Shown here piece after piece: positions 60,160 through 64,000 of a stretch of DNA of 64,000 bases. Every line of letters starts with the position of its first letter. Within the stretch, counting starts at the first letter, position 1. The notes under the pieces are model-generated. The model was given only the letters and a program-made list of their open reading frames with translations. It did no database searches and was not told the DNA's origin. The DNA is taken from assembly GCF_902686445.1 (NCBI RefSeq), contig NC_062222.1:133741035-133805034 (forward strand), read 5' to 3'. This stretch comes from Sciurus carolinensis. Its lineage: Eukaryota; Chordata; Mammalia; Rodentia; Sciuridae. Made by a program: the position numbers and the translations under genes.

Positions 60160-60430
60160 GAATACCAACTAGGTGTCAGGTCACCCACCATTTTCCAGGG
60201 ATGTGAAAGCGAATGAGCGAGCCCCGCACACAGCTTCAGAAGATCTTACAGTCCAGGTGAGGAAACAGATTCATATATTAACATCGACAGGACAGGCAGG
60301 CCATTCGTATTGGAGCGGATGGGGAAATCAGCACCTGAGCGGAACCTGGAAGATGAGGTGAATTTCTCCTGGGGTAAAGAGGATCCAGAAGGGTCCCGGG
60401 AGGTGGAACAGCATGAGCCGGCTCATGAAT
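60160..60430 (-). mobile_element. L2 LINE 3' end fragment
   Basis: 'ccaactaggtgtcaggtcac', 'cagggatgtgaaagcgaatg', 'agatcttacagtccaggtga' and 'gggaggtggaacagcatgag' follow the reversed L2 order (tactatgtgccaggcac, ggatacagcagtgaac, gagcttacattctag, gaggaacagca). Confidence 0.6.
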
Positions 60431-61726
60431 GCTGTCACTGTCACGTTTCTCTGCTGAATCAAGCAGCCTGGGTGTTGTAAGAGGAAGACAGGTGGGCAGA
60501 GACGGGATAGAGAGCAGAAGTTGTGCAGGAACAGAGTGTGGCTTTACTCTACACACAAGGAAGGGGCAATCAGCTCAAATCTCAATTTTCTTCATGTTTA
60601 TTCATCTTCCTTTATTAATCAGCTATTCAAGTGCTTTATTAATCAAATTGTTCCTGTAACAATGCATTGCTTTCTTTATTAAGAAGAGTATGTACTTACT
60701 CATGTTTGGCACAGAGTTTGGCACATTACAAGTGTTAAATAAATGCTTTCAGCATTGAAATAAAGAATGCCCTTCATGAGCACAGGTTAGGGGTTCTGAG
60801 AAAGCTGTTTTCCTTAACTCTCACTACACCCCACAACTGAGTTATGACTGTTCCCGCCTTTACTGGTAAATAACTGGAGCATGAGGGTCACCAAGGATAA
60901 TCCTGCAGGCAAAATGCCCCATTAGCACTTCTCTGCTAATACAGAAACATGGGGACCCAGCCCTGAGGCTATGTGATGGGAGAAGCTGTGTTTTTAGTGC
61001 ACAAAGTCAGTGAGAAATCCCAGGCTCAGTATTGTCCTGTACGCACTGATCAACAACCTCATTGAAGCAAGAAATTAACCACAAATGGGTCTTTGAAGCC
61101 AAAACAAATCAAAATAAAGTATGTGCTGTAGCCCATGCCGTTCCTTAAGGAGAACCTCTTAGAACTGTTCTCTGGCTGTAGCACTAGAGAGAAAAGGCTG
61201 GTTCAAAGAGCTGTCTGAGACGTGGCTATTGAGACCTGCACCAACTACTACAGGCCAAATGCAACTAGATTTGCACCGAAGTTGGGGTAGGGAGTACTTT
61301 TCACCCCAGGGAGATATTTGCCCAGTACACTTGGCATGTTCAATTCTGCATCTTCTCCATGCTGAGCATCAGGCTTGATTATGTTTGCCTGGTAAATATG
61401 GACTGGCAGGTTCAGAAGGATTGACCCTGGAAAACTGTGAGCGAACAGAACCCAGTGCAACAAGGAAAATGGACACAGGACAGGAGACAAATGCACCATA
61501 AAGGAGCACTGTTGTGAGAAGAAAGGGCATGGTGGGAGGGAGATGAGGGGAGGCTTCACAAGGAGGCAGCAAAGAAGTTGGGGTTGAAGGATGAACAGGA
61601 ATTTCCAAGAGCAGCTGTGGACTACTTATGTTTGCCTTGCATGCTGAAGCTTCTGCTTCTACATCCCACTGCTTATTGCTAATCCCCGTGGATGGCTAGA
61701 GTGTCACACACTCCCCAGTACTTCTG
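60431..61726. other. Mostly unassigned; MIR tail at 60690-60760
   Basis: 'ggcacagagtttggcacatt' and 'acaagtgttaaataaatgct' match the MIR 3' end (cagtgcctggcacatagtaagcgctcaataaatg). Otherwise nothing recognised. Minus-strand frames of 79-103 codons at 61.25-61.6 kb lack domains. Confidence 0.42.
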
Positions 61727-62140
61727 TGCTGTTCTGTGGAGGTGTGTCCCCAAAGCTTCCTGTGGTGGAAGCTTGACCCCCAGTGTAATGACGTGAGAGG
61801 TGGGACATTCATGGAGTGGGGCCCTGTCAGAGATGACTGGATCATGAGGCTCGGCCTGGGGAGGAATCGATGCCCTTCTCACAGGAGCAGACTTGGTCTC
61901 CTAGGACTGGATCAGACCTCAAGGGAGTGGGTTTGTATAAAGTGAGCCCCTTCCCACCAGCTTGGCCCCTTCTGCACGCAACCGTTTCCCTCCCCACTTC
62001 TCTGCCATGCTGTGAAGCAGTCAGGGTGCCCTCACCAGACACAGTGCCATGCTGTATGGACACTCCAGTCACCAGTCATGAGTCAAGTGACTTCTCTGTA
62101 CATTACCCAACATCAAGCATTCTGTAAAAGCAGCACAAAA
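61727..62140 (+). mobile_element. Rodent MaLR LTR
   Basis: 'tggaggtgtgtccccaaagc', 'ttgacccccagtgtaatgac', 'tcagagatgactggatcatg', 'gtgggtttgtataaagtgag', 'cacttctctgccatgctgtg', 'tgccctcaccagacacagtg', 'agtcatgagtcaagtgactt' and a 'gtaaaagcagcacaaaatga' end follow the MaLR layout, plus orientation. Confidence 0.85.
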
Positions 62141-62154
62141 TGAACAAAGATGGT

Positions 62155-62300
62155 GCATGGATAAATGCCTCAGACAATTGTCCAACCCTTTACTGAAGGG
62201 CCTTCTCTGTCTGTCAAGTCTGGCTTAAGCATGGCCCCCCATCACCCTCTAACTCTCCTTCATAACACCTATGAAACTGCACCTAAGCTGATTATTTAAA
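62155..62300 (+). mobile_element. L2 3' UTR-like fragment, copy A
   Basis: 'gggccttctctgtctgtcaa', 'tggccccccatcaccctcta' and 'cataacacctatgaaactgc' fit the L2 3' UTR (aggccttccctgac...catcactctctatcc...tcatagcacttatc). A second copy of the same region starts 1.7 kb downstream. Confidence 0.58.
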
Positions 62301-63861
62301 TAGACCAGGCACACAAGGAAGGGGTGTGGGTGCAGAGGGAATATCTGCTGTGTGTGGGCGTGTCCTTCACTTGGTTGTATGCCCCTAACTCCCCTCCTTC
62401 TCCTTGTGATAAAAGGACCCTGATTTGTTGGGAGGCCCAATTCCCTGCTACTCTGTTAGGTACACCTGAGCCAGAGGGCCAGGCCCAGCAACCAGCAGAT
62501 GCTATCTGTTTAGCCACCTTGATTGACCTGCATTGGGCAAATCATCACAACACAATCAACTGTATCTACTGACATGATGCTGAGGCTCCAAGGAAATGGA
62601 TCCCCATCCCAGGCTTCAATCCTGAGAGAGGGCAGTGTCTGTCCCAGTTGCTCCCATCTGCAGAGACTGTGCCCATCTAAGGCACAGCTAAGGCATAGAA
62701 GAAGTAAGTCTTGATGACATCATTTGATTCTGACTCTAGACAGACGGATGTTTTATCTGCCCCACTGGGGTCCTTCATTACATGGAGGCAATTCATTCCC
62801 TTTCACTTGAAACAGTAAATGTCCTGTCTTGGACTGGGCATATTCTGGAAAGGCCATTGCTTCACATACCAGAAATAGATACCTGCTCAGTGGGGAGCTA
62901 TGTAGACATGGTTTATGCTCACAAGTTTTCTTACTAAGGGGTGTGATGTCCTCTCTGAGAGAGGCCTTGGGGTACAGGCCGTTCCAACATAACACTCTTG
63001 CTGAGATTCCAACATTGCTTCCAAGTACCTGCTAGCTTGTGACCTTCTGGCAACACCCCCTGCGAAGACCTCTGGTTCCACAGCAAAGATATAATTTATT
63101 GTCCATATCTTTTGTCTTTTGTCTTGTGGATATGTTCTCAAAATGAGAAAGGTAAGGGATGAGACTGAGCTCCTTTTGGGAAATAATTTTCTCTTTCTAC
63201 ATACCACAATTAAGTTTAATACCACATGGGTACTAAATCTAATCTGTTGATCCCCAGCTGCTCATAGAAGGCACATAATGGGATAATGAAAAGAACTCTG
63301 AGCTTAGAAAACTCTAGATCTAAGTCCAGACATCATGCCTGTGAGATCCTAGGCCAGGCAGGCGCAGCCTCCGTTTCCCACATGAGAGAAGTACCGTTGG
63401 AAGACCCTGTCCTGCTGCACCCGAGTTCTCTGTCTGCCATCCCTTGAGATCAGCAGCCTGCCAGCAGATTCTACTGAGGACAGCCTTCTGTGCCCTACAA
63501 ACAAGCACAGCAGACTGATCTGGGGTGGGGACAGGCCCCTCAGCCCAAAACACCCCATCTATGGTCTTCTTGTGACTAACATAAGAATCTGATCTAGAAA
63601 AGACAACCAGGGAAATAAGACTATCTCTCAAAAGCTGAAAAACTTGTTGAAATGAAATAGTAAGCAGTAGATTCTGAAGCTAGAAGTCACACCAGAGAGA
63701 AGAATCAAAAATAGCAGGTAGTCTGATTCATCTCTGTCCCTGTTTGACTGCCTTTAAAAGCTGAGCCTGAAGCAAGGGTTTGGTACTGCTAGCTTCTTTG
63801 AGAGGTGATTCCAGGAACCCTCAGGGAGCAAGTTGGAGCAATGACACAGGGACAAAGAAAT
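62301..63861. other. Mostly unassigned; possible MIR at 63275-63400
   Basis: 'gaaaagaactctgagcttag' with 'gtgagatcctaggccaggca' and 'gcctccgtttcccacatgag' suggests a MIR in plus orientation. Frames of 60-112 codons on the minus strand lack domains. Confidence 0.42.
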
Positions 63862-64000
63862 ATTAATGAGTGGATACATGTGTGGACAATTGTCATATTC
63901 TTCGAGGGTGGAAGGTCTTCCCTAATTTGTCAAATTTGACTTATGCATGGTCCCCCATTATCTTTCCATTCTCCTATCATAATAGTTAGGAAACTGCATG
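63862..64000 (+). mobile_element. L2 3' UTR-like fragment, copy B, cut by window edge
   Basis: 'gaaggtcttccctaatttgt', 'tatgcatggtcccccattat' and 'catagttaggaaactgc'-like text repeat the order seen at 62155-62300. The element continues beyond the window. Confidence 0.6.

Noticed and set aside
1..64000. Bacterial-type features: operons, CRISPR arrays, insertion sequences, phage or plasmid genes
   Set aside because: The repeat content (L1, SINE, MaLR, L2, MIR) and the absence of long ORFs show vertebrate nuclear DNA; none of these features is present.

Overview
This 64 kb window is ordinary mammalian nuclear DNA with no intact protein-coding gene that I can support. Its interspersed repeats point to a rodent of the squirrel family (Sciuridae: ground squirrel, marmot or tree squirrel). 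Four dimeric SINEs join a B1/7SL-like left half ending near 'gaccctgtctc' to a tRNA-derived ID-like right half starting near 'ggggatgtggctcag', an arrangement known from sciurid genomes. Rodent MaLR LTRs and several closely related L1 3' ends fit the same assignment. The species call is inference from repeat types, not a match to a named genome.

Layout. 0-5 kb: a MIR, an MLT1 LTR and a block of L1 3' ends, including one L1 inserted inside another with a 10-bp target duplication and an inverted 5' part. 5-11 kb: mostly unassigned sequence with a processed, disabled copy of COX5B at 8.94-9.48 kb. 11-17 kb: three B1/ID dimer SINEs and an old minus-strand L1. 18-27 kb: old L2 and MIR pieces, then four MaLR/MLT1 LTRs all on the minus strand, and a fourth SINE. 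27-38 kb: MIR, L2 and MLT1 fragments and a possibly interrupted DNA transposon near 30.5-31.9 kb. 38-46 kb: more MaLR LTRs, a solo LTR with flanking 5-bp repeats and three regularly spaced CCAAT boxes, and an old L1 split by a younger L1. 46-64 kb: L2, further MLT1 LTRs, an L1MA/L1MB-like 3' end, a younger L1 carrying an ATCT microsatellite, and an AT-rich satellite-like tail.

Functional reading. I found no exon series, no ORF over 180 codons, and no rRNA, tRNA, CRISPR or bacterial features. The longest ORFs lie in repeats or in unique sequence without recognisable domains. The window is best read as intergenic or deep intronic sequence. The observations worth most are insertion histories (twin priming, nesting, a solo LTR, a retropseudogene). 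I did not find an undescribed biological system and do not claim one. Boundaries of old repeats are approximate because they come from recalled consensus features, not from an alignment run.
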